A DNA stretch of 64,000 nucleotides from contig JBBCXB010000001.1 of the NCBI GenBank assembly GCA_037145635.1, forward strand, positions 1,240,001 through 1,304,000, in the 5' to 3' direction. The translations under genes were made by a program, and so were the position numbers. Of this stretch, positions 1 through 7,763 are shown in pieces (position 1 is the first letter of the stretch; each line of letters opens with the position of its first letter). The notes beneath the pieces were generated by a model that was given only the letters and a program-made list of their open reading frames with translations, did not search any database and was not told the DNA's origin. Source of the DNA: JAATFS01 sp037145635. Its GTDB lineage: Bacteria > Pseudomonadota > Gammaproteobacteria > Xanthomonadales > Xanthomonadaceae.

Positions 1-32
1 GCCCGCGATCGCCAGCGCTGCGTGCACCCGCG

Positions 33-200
33 CCTGGCGGCGACAACCGCCGCAGAGGCAGCGACCGTGGCCGCCGGCGGGGGAGGACCGCCCGCATGGT
101 GTGGTCCAGCGTCGTGGACCTGTGCCTGGCGGCGACAACCGCCGCCGCCGGCGGGGAGAGGACCGGCCGCATGGTGCGGTCGTCCTGCGTCGTGGTCTTG
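33..200. repeat. Degenerate tandem repeat downstream of mtnC
   Basis: The first 243 bases have no credible gene. Two diverged copies of an approximately 92-bp unit lie in tandem: the 21 bases at 33-53 (beginning CCTGGCGGCGACAACC) recur exactly at 125-145. Each is followed by a CCGCCGGCGGGG run and a GCATGGTG box (about 94-101 and 169-176), then GTCGTGG. A partial third copy may run to about 240. The repeat sits at the 3' end of the mtnBDC operon. Its function is unknown. Confidence 0.55.
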
Positions 201-243
201 CGTCTCCGGCGACCGGCGGCGGCGGTCGTGGTCGCCTGCGGGA

Positions 244-942
244 TCAGAGGGCGATCTGGCCGAAGCTCTCCACGCGTGGATGCTTGCCGATCTCCGGCTC
301 GCCACGCGGGGTGGGATAGTCCTCGAGCCGGTCGATCAGGGCGGTGCGCATGCCGGCACGGGTGGCCGCGTCGAGTTCCTCGACCACGTCGGACAGGAAC
401 AGGATGTCGCCCGGCGCCAGCCCCAGGTTCTCGGCGATGCGGCGATAGCTGGCGCTCTCGCGCTTGCCGCCGATCTCGGTGTCGAACCAGCCGGAGACCA
501 GCGGGCTCAGGTCGCCGGCGTCGCTGTGGGCGAAGAACAGCTTCTGCGCCGGCACCGAGCCGGAGGAATAGACGTACAGCGGAATGCCTTCGGCCTGCCA
601 CGCGCGCAGGTGCTCGGCCGCGTCGGGATAGATGTGCGCGGTGAAGTCGGCGGTGCGATAGCCGTCCTCCCAGATCATGCCCTGCAGCGCCTTGAGCGCG
701 GTGTGCTTGCGGTCCTCGTCGATCCAGCGCTGCAGCGTGGCCACCAGCGTGGCGTCGTCCACGTCCTCGCCGATCTCGTCGGCGACCTGGTTGAGCCAGT
801 GCCGCACCTGCGGGTGGTTGCCGTGCTCGCGCACGAACGTCGGCAGCGCACGCCGCGCGTACGGGAACAGCACGTCCTTGACGAACGAGATGCTGCTGGT
901 GGTGCCTTCGATATCGGTGAGGATCGCTTGCGGTCGGGTCAT
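244..942 (-). CDS. mtnC: MtnC, enolase-phosphatase E1
   Basis: This 232-residue HAD-superfamily protein should act in the cytosol in methionine salvage. It enolises 2,3-diketo-5-methylthiopentyl-1-phosphate and removes the phosphate to give the acireductone used by MtnD. HAD motif I is at the N-terminus (D10-x-E12-G-T-T), and a motif-II-like serine stretch (YSSGSVPAQK) lies in the middle, as in the E1 family. The frame stays open upstream into mtnD, but the ATG at 942 is chosen because it starts exactly at the conserved MTRPQAILTDIEGTT segment and lies 2 bases after the mtnD stop. It is the last gene of the mtnB-mtnD-mtnC operon. Confidence 0.95.
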   Translation of the reverse strand: MTRPQAILTDIEGTTSSISFVKDVLFPYARRALPTFVREHGNHPQVRHWLNQVADEIGEDVDDATLVATLQRWIDEDRKHTALKALQGMIWEDGYRTADFTAHIYPDAAEHLRAWQAEGIPLYVYSSGSVPAQKLFFAHSDAGDLSPLVSGWFDTEIGGKRESASYRRIAENLGLAPGDILFLSDVVEELDAATRAGMRTALIDRLEDYPTPRGEPEIGKHPRVESFGQIAL

Positions 943-944
943 CG

Positions 945-1511
945 TCAGCTGGCCTTCTGAGGTTTCTCGGGGGCGTAGCGGGGGAATTGTCGGGCGATCT
1001 CGGTGCCGGTGAAGTGGCCGACCCAGCCATCGGGCTCGGTGAAGAAGCGGATGGCGATGAAGTACGGTTCCTCGCCCATGTCGAACCAGTGCAGGGTGCT
1101 GTCGGGCACGGCGATCAGGTCGTCCTTGACGCACTCGATCTCGTACACCTTGTCGTCCACGTGCAGCGTGAAGAGCCCGGAGCCGGCGACGAAGAAGCGC
1201 ACCTCGTCTTCCTTGTGGAAATGCTCGTCCAGGAACTTGGCGCGCATTTCCTCACGCTTGGGGTTGTCCGGGGCGATGCTGACCACGTCGACGGTCTTGA
1301 AGCCGCGCTCGGCCACCAGGCGGTCGATGTCCTCGCGGTAGGCGGCCATGACCTGCTCGGGCGTGGCACCGGGCTCGACCGGCTGGGTGGCCTTCCAGCG
1401 TTCGAAGGTCACGCCGATCTTCTGCAGTTCGGCGACGATCGCGTCGCCGTCGCGGCTGTCGAACTGCGGGGTGTCAGGATGGTGGTCGGCGAAGATGCGG
1501 AGTCTGCTCAT
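945..1511 (-). CDS. mtnD: MtnD, acireductone dioxygenase
   Basis: This 188-residue cupin-fold enzyme oxidises the acireductone. With Fe(II) the product is 4-methylthio-2-oxobutanoate, the methionine precursor; with Ni(II) an off-pathway product forms. The metal ligands of the ARD family are all visible: H97-x-H99-x3-E103 and H141. The length is normal for bacterial ARD. It lies 9 bases after mtnB and 2 bases before mtnC, so the three genes are almost certainly one transcript. The iron and nickel forms cannot be told apart from sequence. Confidence 0.96.
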   Translation of the reverse strand: MSRLRIFADHHPDTPQFDSRDGDAIVAELQKIGVTFERWKATQPVEPGATPEQVMAAYREDIDRLVAERGFKTVDVVSIAPDNPKREEMRAKFLDEHFHKEDEVRFFVAGSGLFTLHVDDKVYEIECVKDDLIAVPDSTLHWFDMGEEPYFIAIRFFTEPDGWVGHFTGTEIARQFPRYAPEKPQKAS

Positions 1512-1520
1512 GGCGGGGGG

Positions 1521-2210
1521 CTAGATGACGTAGGGAGGGGGAGAGGCGGCGCCGCTGGCCCGCGGGCCGCGCAGCTTCAGCAGCTCGAGCTCGCAGTGCA
1601 GCAGGAACTCGAATGCCTCCAGGTGACGGCGCGCCTCGGCCATGTTGCGGCCCCAGGCGTACAGGCCGTGCCCTTCGATGAGATACCCCCACATGCCCTG
1701 TTTGTCCAGCAGGGCCTCCACCTGGGCGGCGAGCACGTTCATGTCCTGGGTGTTGGCGAACACGGGGACCTCGACGGCGGTCTCGTGGGTGGTGTTGCCC
1801 TCGAAGGCCTTGAGCAGCTCGTAGCCTTCCAGGCGGATCGGGCCGCTGCCGGCATACAGCCGCGAGGCGATGGTCTGCACCGGCGAGTGCGTGTGCAGCA
1901 CGCAGCCGACCTCGGGGAAGCGGCGATACAGCTGGGTATGCAGCAGGGTCTCGGCGGAGGGGCGCAGCGGGCGTCCGACGGCATGTCCGTCGAAGTCCAC
2001 GACCATGATGTCCTCTTCGACCAGGCGGCCCTTGTCGCGGCCGGAGACGGTGATCGCGGCGTGGCGTTCGTCCAGGCGATGGGAGAAGTTGCTGCTGGTG
2101 GCCGGGGTCCAGCCGGCCTGGGCCAGCTCGCGGATGTTGCCGATCAGCACCTGCGCCAGCTCGTGCAGGCGCGCGGCGCTGTAGGGAAGGGGGGCGGTGG
2201 TCGCGTTCAT
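1521..2210 (-). CDS. mtnB: MtnB, methylthioribulose-1-phosphate dehydratase
   Basis: This 229-residue member of the class II aldolase/adducin fold dehydrates 5-methylthioribulose-1-phosphate to the diketone substrate of MtnC. The zinc-site pattern is visible as H106-T-H108 and a later histidine in EGHGLYAWG (H181), with E87 in the SAETLLH segment as the likely acid/base. It is the first gene of mtnBDC. MtnA and MtnK or MtnP, which supply the substrate, are not in this window. The ATG lies only 6 bases after a TAGAAT -10 box, so the mRNA may be leaderless. Confidence 0.95.
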   Translation of the reverse strand: MNATTAPLPYSAARLHELAQVLIGNIRELAQAGWTPATSSNFSHRLDERHAAITVSGRDKGRLVEEDIMVVDFDGHAVGRPLRPSAETLLHTQLYRRFPEVGCVLHTHSPVQTIASRLYAGSGPIRLEGYELLKAFEGNTTHETAVEVPVFANTQDMNVLAAQVEALLDKQGMWGYLIEGHGLYAWGRNMAEARRHLEAFEFLLHCELELLKLRGPRASGAASPPPYVI

Positions 2211-2216
2211 CGCCGT

Positions 2217-2222
2217 ATTCTA
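2217..2222 (-). promoter_or_regulatory. -10 element of the mtnBDC promoter
   Basis: On the minus strand TAGAAT is followed by 6 bases and then the mtnB ATG. Transcription would start at or next to the A of the start codon, giving a leaderless message. No good -35 hexamer is visible at 17 bp. Confidence 0.5.
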
Positions 2223-2224
2223 CT

Positions 2225-2242
2225 GTCAGGCCCCCGCCTGAC
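2225..2242. promoter_or_regulatory. Inverted repeat between -10 and -35 of mtnB (possible operator)
   Basis: GTCAGGC, 4 bases, GCCTGAC is a perfect 7-bp inverted repeat directly upstream of the mtnB -10 box. A protein bound here would cover the spacer and -35 region. The regulator is not identifiable from the sequence. Confidence 0.4.
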
Positions 2243-2511
2243 CAGCACCGCGGCATGACATTCGCGCATGGCGTCATGCGCTGCGCGTCCGGGCGCCGTC
2301 CCGCGGCCGGCGTGGCAGCGCCGGTCCGGCCGCGATTCGCTCATCCCGACCGCAGGCCGCCGCTAGTTGACGGTACGTCGGACAGACAGCTGCCGTGCCG
2401 AAGGGCCTGTCGAACGGGCGCCTCCCGCCGAGACCGCCGCTCGCACGGGCATTCCGCACGCCGCCGCGGCTCCACGGAACGCTGCGGGTGGCCGGCGCTG
2501 CCGGCCGCCGC
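2243..2511. other. Intergenic region, mtnB to permease
   Basis: No gene, RNA or mobile-element signature was seen. Near its right end GGCCGGC, 3 bases, GCCGGCC (2490-2506) could form a hairpin after the permease stop on the minus strand, but no U-tract follows it. Confidence 0.4.
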
Positions 2512-3936
2512 TCAGCGGCGCAGGCGGCTGTGGCGGTAGCCGTAGCCGAAGTACAACACCAGGCCGGCCAGCGTCCACAGGCCCATCAGCATCCAGTTGT
2601 GCGCCGTCATCGCCGACAGCAGCGCCAGGCAGCTCAGCACGCCGGCCGAGCACACCAGCCAGGCGCCGCGGATGCGGAAGGGGCGCGGAAGGTCGGGCTG
2701 GGTGCGGCGCAGGATCAGCACGCCCGCGCAGACCGCGGCGAAGGCGATCAGCGTGCCCATCGAGGTCAGTTCGCCAAGCACGTCCAGCGGGAACACCGCC
2801 GCCAGCAGCGCGATGCCGACGCCGGTGATCAGCGTGTTGACGTGCGGGGTCCGGTACTTCGGGTGGATCCGGGTGAAGATCGGCGGCAGCAGCCCGTCGC
2901 GGGCGATGATCATGAAGATGCGCGGCTGGCCGATGATCATCACCAGCACCACCGACGACAGCCCGATCAGCGCGCCGACTTCGACCACCACCCGCAGCCA
3001 GCCCAGCTGCGGATGCGCGGCCACCGCCGTCACCACCGGCTCGTCGGTGCCGAGCAGGGTGTACGGCACCAGGCCGGTCATCACCGCGGCCATGGCGATG
3101 TACAGCACGGTGCAGATCACCAGCGACAGCAGCATGCCGATCGGCAGGTCGCGCTGCGGCTGGTGCGATTCCTGTGCCGCCACCGACACCGCCTCGAAAC
3201 CGATGTAGGCGAAGAACACCATCGCCGCGCCGCGCAGCACGCCTTCCATGCCGTAGCGGCCCGGCCCCTCGTTGGCGGGAATGAACGGGTGCCAGTTGCC
3301 CGGATCGACGTATTTCCAGCCGGCCACGATCACCAGCAGGATCAGTCCGGTCTTCAGGATCACCATCGCCATGTTCATCGCCGAGGACTTGCGGATGCCC
3401 ACGTAGCACAGCCAGGTGAGCAGCAGCACGATCGCGGCGGCGGGCAGGTTGGCGATCGCGCCGGTGCGCTGCAGTCGCCCGTCCAGCGGCGCGTTGACCA
3501 GGGCGGCCGGCAGGTGCAGGCCGAAATGGTCGAGCAGGCTCAGGAAGTAGCCCGTCCAGCTCACCGCCACCGCCGATGCCGAGACCCCGTATTCCAGCAC
3601 CAGCATCCAGCCGATGAACCACGCCGCCAGCTCGCCAAAGGTCGCGTAGGTGTAGGTGTAGGCGCTGCCGGAGACCGGCACCATCGCCGCGAACTCGGCG
3701 TAGGCCATGGCGCAGAACGCGCAGCACACCGCGGCCAGCACGAACGACAGCATGATCGCCGGGCCCGCATGGTGCGCCGCGGCCTGACCGGTGATGACGA
3801 AGATGCCGCCACCGATCACCGCGCCGATCCCGAGCGCGGTCAGGCCCCAGGGGCCGAGCGCGCGTTGCAGGCCCAGCCCGTCGGCCGCCTCGTGGCTGGC
3901 GTGGGGATGCTTGGTGGCCCAGAGTTGTTTCAGCAT
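2512..3936 (-). CDS. APC-family amino acid permease (1)
   Basis: This is a 474-residue integral inner-membrane protein of the amino acid-polyamine-organocation superfamily, closest in style to the CAT/YhdG group with about 12 transmembrane helices. The APC signature begins near residue 35 (GIGAVIGGGIFVITG), followed by the AEFAAMVPVSGSAYTYTY segment of helix 3. The substrate cannot be read from sequence; the subgroup usually takes up cationic or neutral amino acids by proton symport. It is a paralogue of the permease immediately upstream on the same strand, 75 bases away, and the two share long identical blocks (for example WHPFIPAN/EN and SSVVLVM). Confidence 0.88.
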   Translation of the reverse strand: MLKQLWATKHPHASHEAADGLGLQRALGPWGLTALGIGAVIGGGIFVITGQAAAHHAGPAIMLSFVLAAVCCAFCAMAYAEFAAMVPVSGSAYTYTYATFGELAAWFIGWMLVLEYGVSASAVAVSWTGYFLSLLDHFGLHLPAALVNAPLDGRLQRTGAIANLPAAAIVLLLTWLCYVGIRKSSAMNMAMVILKTGLILLVIVAGWKYVDPGNWHPFIPANEGPGRYGMEGVLRGAAMVFFAYIGFEAVSVAAQESHQPQRDLPIGMLLSLVICTVLYIAMAAVMTGLVPYTLLGTDEPVVTAVAAHPQLGWLRVVVEVGALIGLSSVVLVMIIGQPRIFMIIARDGLLPPIFTRIHPKYRTPHVNTLITGVGIALLAAVFPLDVLGELTSMGTLIAFAAVCAGVLILRRTQPDLPRPFRIRGAWLVCSAGVLSCLALLSAMTAHNWMLMGLWTLAGLVLYFGYGYRHSRLRR

Positions 3937-3969
3937 GGGGAGCGGTTCCGGCTTGGCGCGGCGCGCGGT

Positions 3970-4003
3970 CGTTGAACGAGAAGACCGGCGCGGGCGCCGG
4001 TCT
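3970..4003 (-). terminator. Rho-independent terminator after permease 2
   Basis: A 10-bp stem (AGACCGGCGC at 3982-3991 pairing with 3994-4003) is followed, in the minus direction, by TTCTCGTTC. The U-tract is weak but positioned correctly after the stop at 4012. It would separate the two permeases partly or completely. Confidence 0.6.
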
Positions 4004-4011
4004 GGAGGGGG

Positions 4012-5484
4012 TCAGGCCCTGCGGGCCAGGCGGCTGTGGCGGATGCCGTAGCCGAAATAGATGCACAGGCCGATCAGGGTCCAGCCCACGAACACCTTCC
4101 AGTGCTCCTGGAAGGCCTGCAGGAACAGGAACAGGCAGGCCGCCGCGCCCAGCGGGCAGATCAGCAGCGCCGCCGGCACCCGGAACGGGCGCGCCAGTTC
4201 CGGGCGCGTATAGCGCAGCACCAGCACGCCGATGCAGACGGTGGCGAAGGCCAGCAGGGTGCCCATCGAGACCAGCTCGCCGAGCACGTTGAGCGGCACC
4301 AGGCCGGCCAGCGAGGCGGCGACCACGCCGACCACCACCGTACCGACATAGGGCGTGTGGAACTTCGGGTGAACGCGCCCGAAGAGCTTGGGCAGCAGGC
4401 CGTCGCGGGCCATGGTGTAGAAGATGCGCGGCTGCGCCATCAGCATCACCAGCACCACCGACGAGAGGCCGGCGATCGCGCCGATCTCCACCGCGGTCTT
4501 CAGCCACGCCAGGCTCGGGTAGGCCTCCAGCGCGGTGGCCACCGGCTTGGCGGTGCCGAGCTGGGTGTAGGGCGTCAGTCCGGTCAGCACCGCGCAGACG
4601 ATGATGTAGATCACCGTGCAGACCGCCAGCGACACCAGGATGCCGATGGGCATGTTCTTTTGCGGGTCCTTGGTCTCTCCGGCGGAAGTGGAGACCGCAT
4701 CGAAGCCGATGTAGGCGAAGAACACGATCGAGGCGGCGCGGAACACGCCGCTCCAGCCGAACTGGCCTGGCCCGGTGTTCTCGGGAATGAACGGGTGCCA
4801 GTTCTCGGGATTGATGTGGGCCACGCCGAAACCGATGAACAGGCAGATCACCGCGATCTTGATCGCCACCACGATCGCGTTGGCGAAGGCGGACTGGGTC
4901 ACGCCGACGTAGCACAGGCCGCTGACCGCAGCGACGATCAGCACCGCAGGCAGGTTGAGCAGGCTGCCGGACGGCACGAAGGCGTGCCCGGTCCACGCCA
5001 GCGGCGCCGCCGCCAGCTCGGCGGGGAAGGGCAGGCCGAGCGTACTGGTCAGGAAGCTGATCAGGTAGGCGGACCAGCCCACCGCGACGCTCGACCCGGC
5101 GAACAGGTACTCCAGCACCAGGCACCAGCCGATGAACCAGGCCACGCCTTCGCCGAGCGTCGTGTACGAATAGGAATACGCACTGCCGGAGACCGGCATC
5201 ATCGCCGCGAACTCGGCGTAGCACAGGCCGGCGAAGGCGCAGGCGATGCCGGCGAACACGAACGACAGCATCACTGCCGGGCCGGCGTGGTTGGCGGCCG
5301 CCTGTCCGGTGAGCACGAAGATGCCGGCGCCGATCACCGCACCGATGCCGAGCATGATCAGGTGCTTGGCGGTGAGGGTGCGTTTCAGCGTGGCTTCGCC
5401 GTCGAGGCCGCCCTCGAACGGCTCGCCGGCATCGACGTGGCCGGCGGGCTCGACCGGTTTGACCCTCAACAGCGACTTCAGCAT
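4012..5484 (-). CDS. APC-family amino acid permease (2)
   Basis: This 490-residue inner-membrane transporter is of the same CAT/YhdG-type APC group as its downstream neighbour. It begins with a 45-residue cytoplasmic segment (MLKSLLRVKPVEPAG) and then the first APC helix (GIGAVIGAGIFVLTG), with the helix-3 motif AEFAAMMPVSGSAYSYSY. The frame is open for 64 codons upstream, but those residues have no hydrophobic or conserved character, so the ATG at 5484 is used. It is divergent from the Nudix gene. The pair looks like an old tandem duplication. Cationic amino acids are the most common substrates in this group, but specificity here is inference. Confidence 0.88.
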   Translation of the reverse strand: MLKSLLRVKPVEPAGHVDAGEPFEGGLDGEATLKRTLTAKHLIMLGIGAVIGAGIFVLTGQAAANHAGPAVMLSFVFAGIACAFAGLCYAEFAAMMPVSGSAYSYSYTTLGEGVAWFIGWCLVLEYLFAGSSVAVGWSAYLISFLTSTLGLPFPAELAAAPLAWTGHAFVPSGSLLNLPAVLIVAAVSGLCYVGVTQSAFANAIVVAIKIAVICLFIGFGVAHINPENWHPFIPENTGPGQFGWSGVFRAASIVFFAYIGFDAVSTSAGETKDPQKNMPIGILVSLAVCTVIYIIVCAVLTGLTPYTQLGTAKPVATALEAYPSLAWLKTAVEIGAIAGLSSVVLVMLMAQPRIFYTMARDGLLPKLFGRVHPKFHTPYVGTVVVGVVAASLAGLVPLNVLGELVSMGTLLAFATVCIGVLVLRYTRPELARPFRVPAALLICPLGAAACLFLFLQAFQEHWKVFVGWTLIGLCIYFGYGIRHSRLARRA

Positions 5485-5665
5485 TCGGTGCATCCCCAGA
5501 TGGCAGTCCGGGGCGGAATCGCCCCGGCGGTGGTGGTGCGCGGCGGCCCGGTCCGGGCCACGCAAGCGTCGTACCTTGCCAAAGCTGGCGGATTGCCACA
5601 AGCGTGACCGCAGCATGACGGGCGATAATGGCGTCCCGGCCGCCCGGCCCTCACGGAATCGACAG

Positions 5666-6214
5666 GTGCCCGACACCCTGCTGCGGCAGCAACTGCTGGC
5701 CTATCGCCAGCGCCGGCCCGACGAAGCGGCCCTGGCGGACGCCTTCGCCGCGCTGCTGGACACGCCCGGCGACGCCTTCGTGCGCGAGCGCCTGGCCGGC
5801 CATTTCACCGGGTCGGCCTGGGTCGTCAGCCGCGACGGCGAGCGCACCCTGCTGACCCACCACCGCAAGCTGCAACGCTGGCTGCAGCTGGGCGGGCACG
5901 CCGACGGCGACCGCGACCTGGCCCGGGTGGCGCTGCGGGAAGCGGAGGAAGAGTCGGGCCTGCACGGGCTGACCCTGGCCGACGGCGAGCCGTTCGACCT
6001 GGACCGGCACTGGATCCCCGAGCGCGGCGACGTGGCCGGGCACTGGCACTACGACGCGCGCTACGTGGTGGTGGCCGGCGCCGACGAGACCTTCACGGTC
6101 AGTGCCGAGTCGCTCGCGCTGGCCTGGCGCCCGGTCGCCGAGCTGCTGCAGGACCCCCGGCTCGATTCGTCGATGCGGCGCATGGCGCGGAAGTGGCTGG
6201 AACGCCGTGAATAG
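5666..6214 (+). CDS. Nudix hydrolase
   Basis: The protein has about 182 residues and a Nudix domain over most of its length. It should hydrolyse a nucleoside diphosphate linked to another moiety; the substrate is unknown. The Nudix box is recognisable (GHADGD-R-DLARVAL-REAEEESGL), with the catalytic REAEEE helix intact. The glutamate normally found at the GX5E position is arginine. The GTG at 5666 is chosen because the conserved part starts at PDTLLRQQL. An ATG at 5615 would add 17 non-conserved residues and precedes a GATAAT -10-like box at 5624-5629. The gene converges on serA. Confidence 0.8.
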   Translation: MPDTLLRQQLLAYRQRRPDEAALADAFAALLDTPGDAFVRERLAGHFTGSAWVVSRDGERTLLTHHRKLQRWLQLGGHADGDRDLARVALREAEEESGLHGLTLADGEPFDLDRHWIPERGDVAGHWHYDARYVVVAGADETFTVSAESLALAWRPVAELLQDPRLDSSMRRMARKWLERRE

Positions 6215-6286
6215 GGAATAGGGAATAGGGACCCGGAGCCTTGGCTGCCGCCGTTCCATTCCCCATTCCCGACTCCCCATTCCCGC
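6211..6286. repeat. Intergenic GGGAATA/GGGAATC heptamer array (copy A)
   Basis: Three GGGAATA units (from 6214) are followed, after a short spacer, by the complementary CCCATTCC-type units up to about 6286. The two arms can pair into a long imperfect hairpin between the convergent Nudix and serA genes and may act as a bidirectional terminator. The same family recurs near 12.0, 17.1 and 29.0 kb. Confidence 0.7.
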
Positions 6287-6287
6287 G

Positions 6288-7529
6288 TCAATAGAGAATG
6301 CGCGTGCGCAGCGTGCCGGCGATCTGCGCCAGCGCGTCCTTCAGCGCGGTGGCCTGCTCCACCGTGGCGCTGATATCAATCACCACGTAGCCGACCTTGG
6401 CGTCGGTGCGCAGGAACTGGCCGTCGATGTTGACGTTGTGGCGCGAGAACAGCTCGTTGATCTGCGACAGCACACCGGGCACGTTGCGGTGGATGTGCAG
6501 CAGGCGCAGGCTCTCGGCGTGCTCGGGCAGCGTGACTTCGGGGAAGTTCACCGCCGACAGCGTGCTGCCGTTGTCGCTGTAGCGCACCAGCTTGGCCGCC
6601 ACCTCGATGCCGATGTTGTCCTGTGCCTCCAGCGTGCTGCCGCCCACGTGCGGGGTCAGGATCACGTTGTCGTGCGCGGTCAGCGGCGAGGCGAACACGT
6701 CGCCGTTGCCCTTGGGCTCGACCGGGAACACGTCCACGGCCGCGCCGCCGATCTGCCCGGAGGTCAGCGCCGCGTCCAGCGCGTCGATGTCGATCACGGT
6801 GCCGCGCGAGGCGTTGATCAGGTGCGCGCCGGGCTTCATCTGCGCCAGGCGGGCCGCGCCGATCATGTTGCGGGTGGCGGCGGTCTCGGGCACGTGCAGG
6901 GTGACCACGTCCGAGACCGCCAGCAGCTCGTCCAGATCGGTGGCGGCGCGGGCATTGCCGAGCGAGAGCTTGGCCTCGATGTCGTGGAAGACCACCTGCA
7001 TGCCCAGCGACTCGGCGAGCACGCCGACCTGGGTGCCGATATGGCCGTAGCCGATGATGCCCAGGGTCTTGCCGCGGGTCTCGTGGCTGCCGGCGGCCGA
7101 TTTGGACCAGCCGCCGCGATGGCACTCGGCGTTCTTCTGCGGCACGCCGCGCATCAGCAGGATCGCTTCGGCGATCACCAGTTCGGCGACGCTGCGGGTG
7201 TTGGAATAGGGCGCGTTGAACACCGGGATGCCGGCTTCCTCGGCCGCGTCCAGGTCCACCTGGTTGGTGCCGATGCAGAAGCAGCCGATGGCGATCAGCC
7301 GCTTGGCCTGCGCCAGCACGTCGGCGCTCAGGTGCGTGCGCGAGCGGATGCCGACGATGTGCGCCTCGGCGATGCGCGCCTTGAGCTCGTCTTCCGGCAG
7401 CGACTTGGCATGCAGTTCGATCTGCGAGTAGCCGGCGGCGCGGAGGGTGTCCACGGCGGTCGGGCTGATGCCTTCGAGCAGCAGGACGCGGATGTCCTGC
7501 TTGGGAAACGAGGTCTTCTTCGGCGACAT
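6288..7529 (-). CDS. serA: SerA, D-3-phosphoglycerate dehydrogenase
   Basis: This 413-residue cytosolic enzyme catalyses the first step of serine synthesis, NAD-dependent oxidation of 3-phosphoglycerate. The length matches the E. coli type (410). The dinucleotide-binding motif is G160-x-G162-x2-G165; the catalytic Arg/Glu/His triad is R242 (NASRGT), E271 and H294 (TPHVGGST). A C-terminal ACT domain (about 340-413) should give serine feedback inhibition. The ATG at 7529 (MSPKKTSF) is chosen over an in-frame start further upstream whose extra residues are low-complexity arginine-rich. It is divergent from a D-2-hydroxyglutarate-dehydrogenase-type gene, a context with functional meaning. Confidence 0.97.
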   Translation of the reverse strand: MSPKKTSFPKQDIRVLLLEGISPTAVDTLRAAGYSQIELHAKSLPEDELKARIAEAHIVGIRSRTHLSADVLAQAKRLIAIGCFCIGTNQVDLDAAEEAGIPVFNAPYSNTRSVAELVIAEAILLMRGVPQKNAECHRGGWSKSAAGSHETRGKTLGIIGYGHIGTQVGVLAESLGMQVVFHDIEAKLSLGNARAATDLDELLAVSDVVTLHVPETAATRNMIGAARLAQMKPGAHLINASRGTVIDIDALDAALTSGQIGGAAVDVFPVEPKGNGDVFASPLTAHDNVILTPHVGGSTLEAQDNIGIEVAAKLVRYSDNGSTLSAVNFPEVTLPEHAESLRLLHIHRNVPGVLSQINELFSRHNVNIDGQFLRTDAKVGYVVIDISATVEQATALKDALAQIAGTLRTRILY

Positions 7530-7763
7530 GGGCAGCGTGACGGCGGCAGGTGGGCCGGTCACTATGCCAGATGCCCCGGCGGTTTGTGCGCCGCGGCATC
7601 GGTTTCGGATGTGACCAACGCGGTGCCGCGGAAGCGGCCGCGAGGCCTGTGCCGCAAGGGTTTTCGGCCGCCTCCGCGGTGCAGCGCGCAACCCGGCCGC
7701 GGCTGGACGGCCCCGCCCATCGCTGGCACGCTGTGGCGCTGTTCTCGCCGCGCACCCGCCCAG

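Noticed and set aside
2211..2260. SAM-type riboswitch before mtnB
   Set aside because: The TAGAAT box 6 bases before the ATG leaves no leader, and no riboswitch-like fold was seen.
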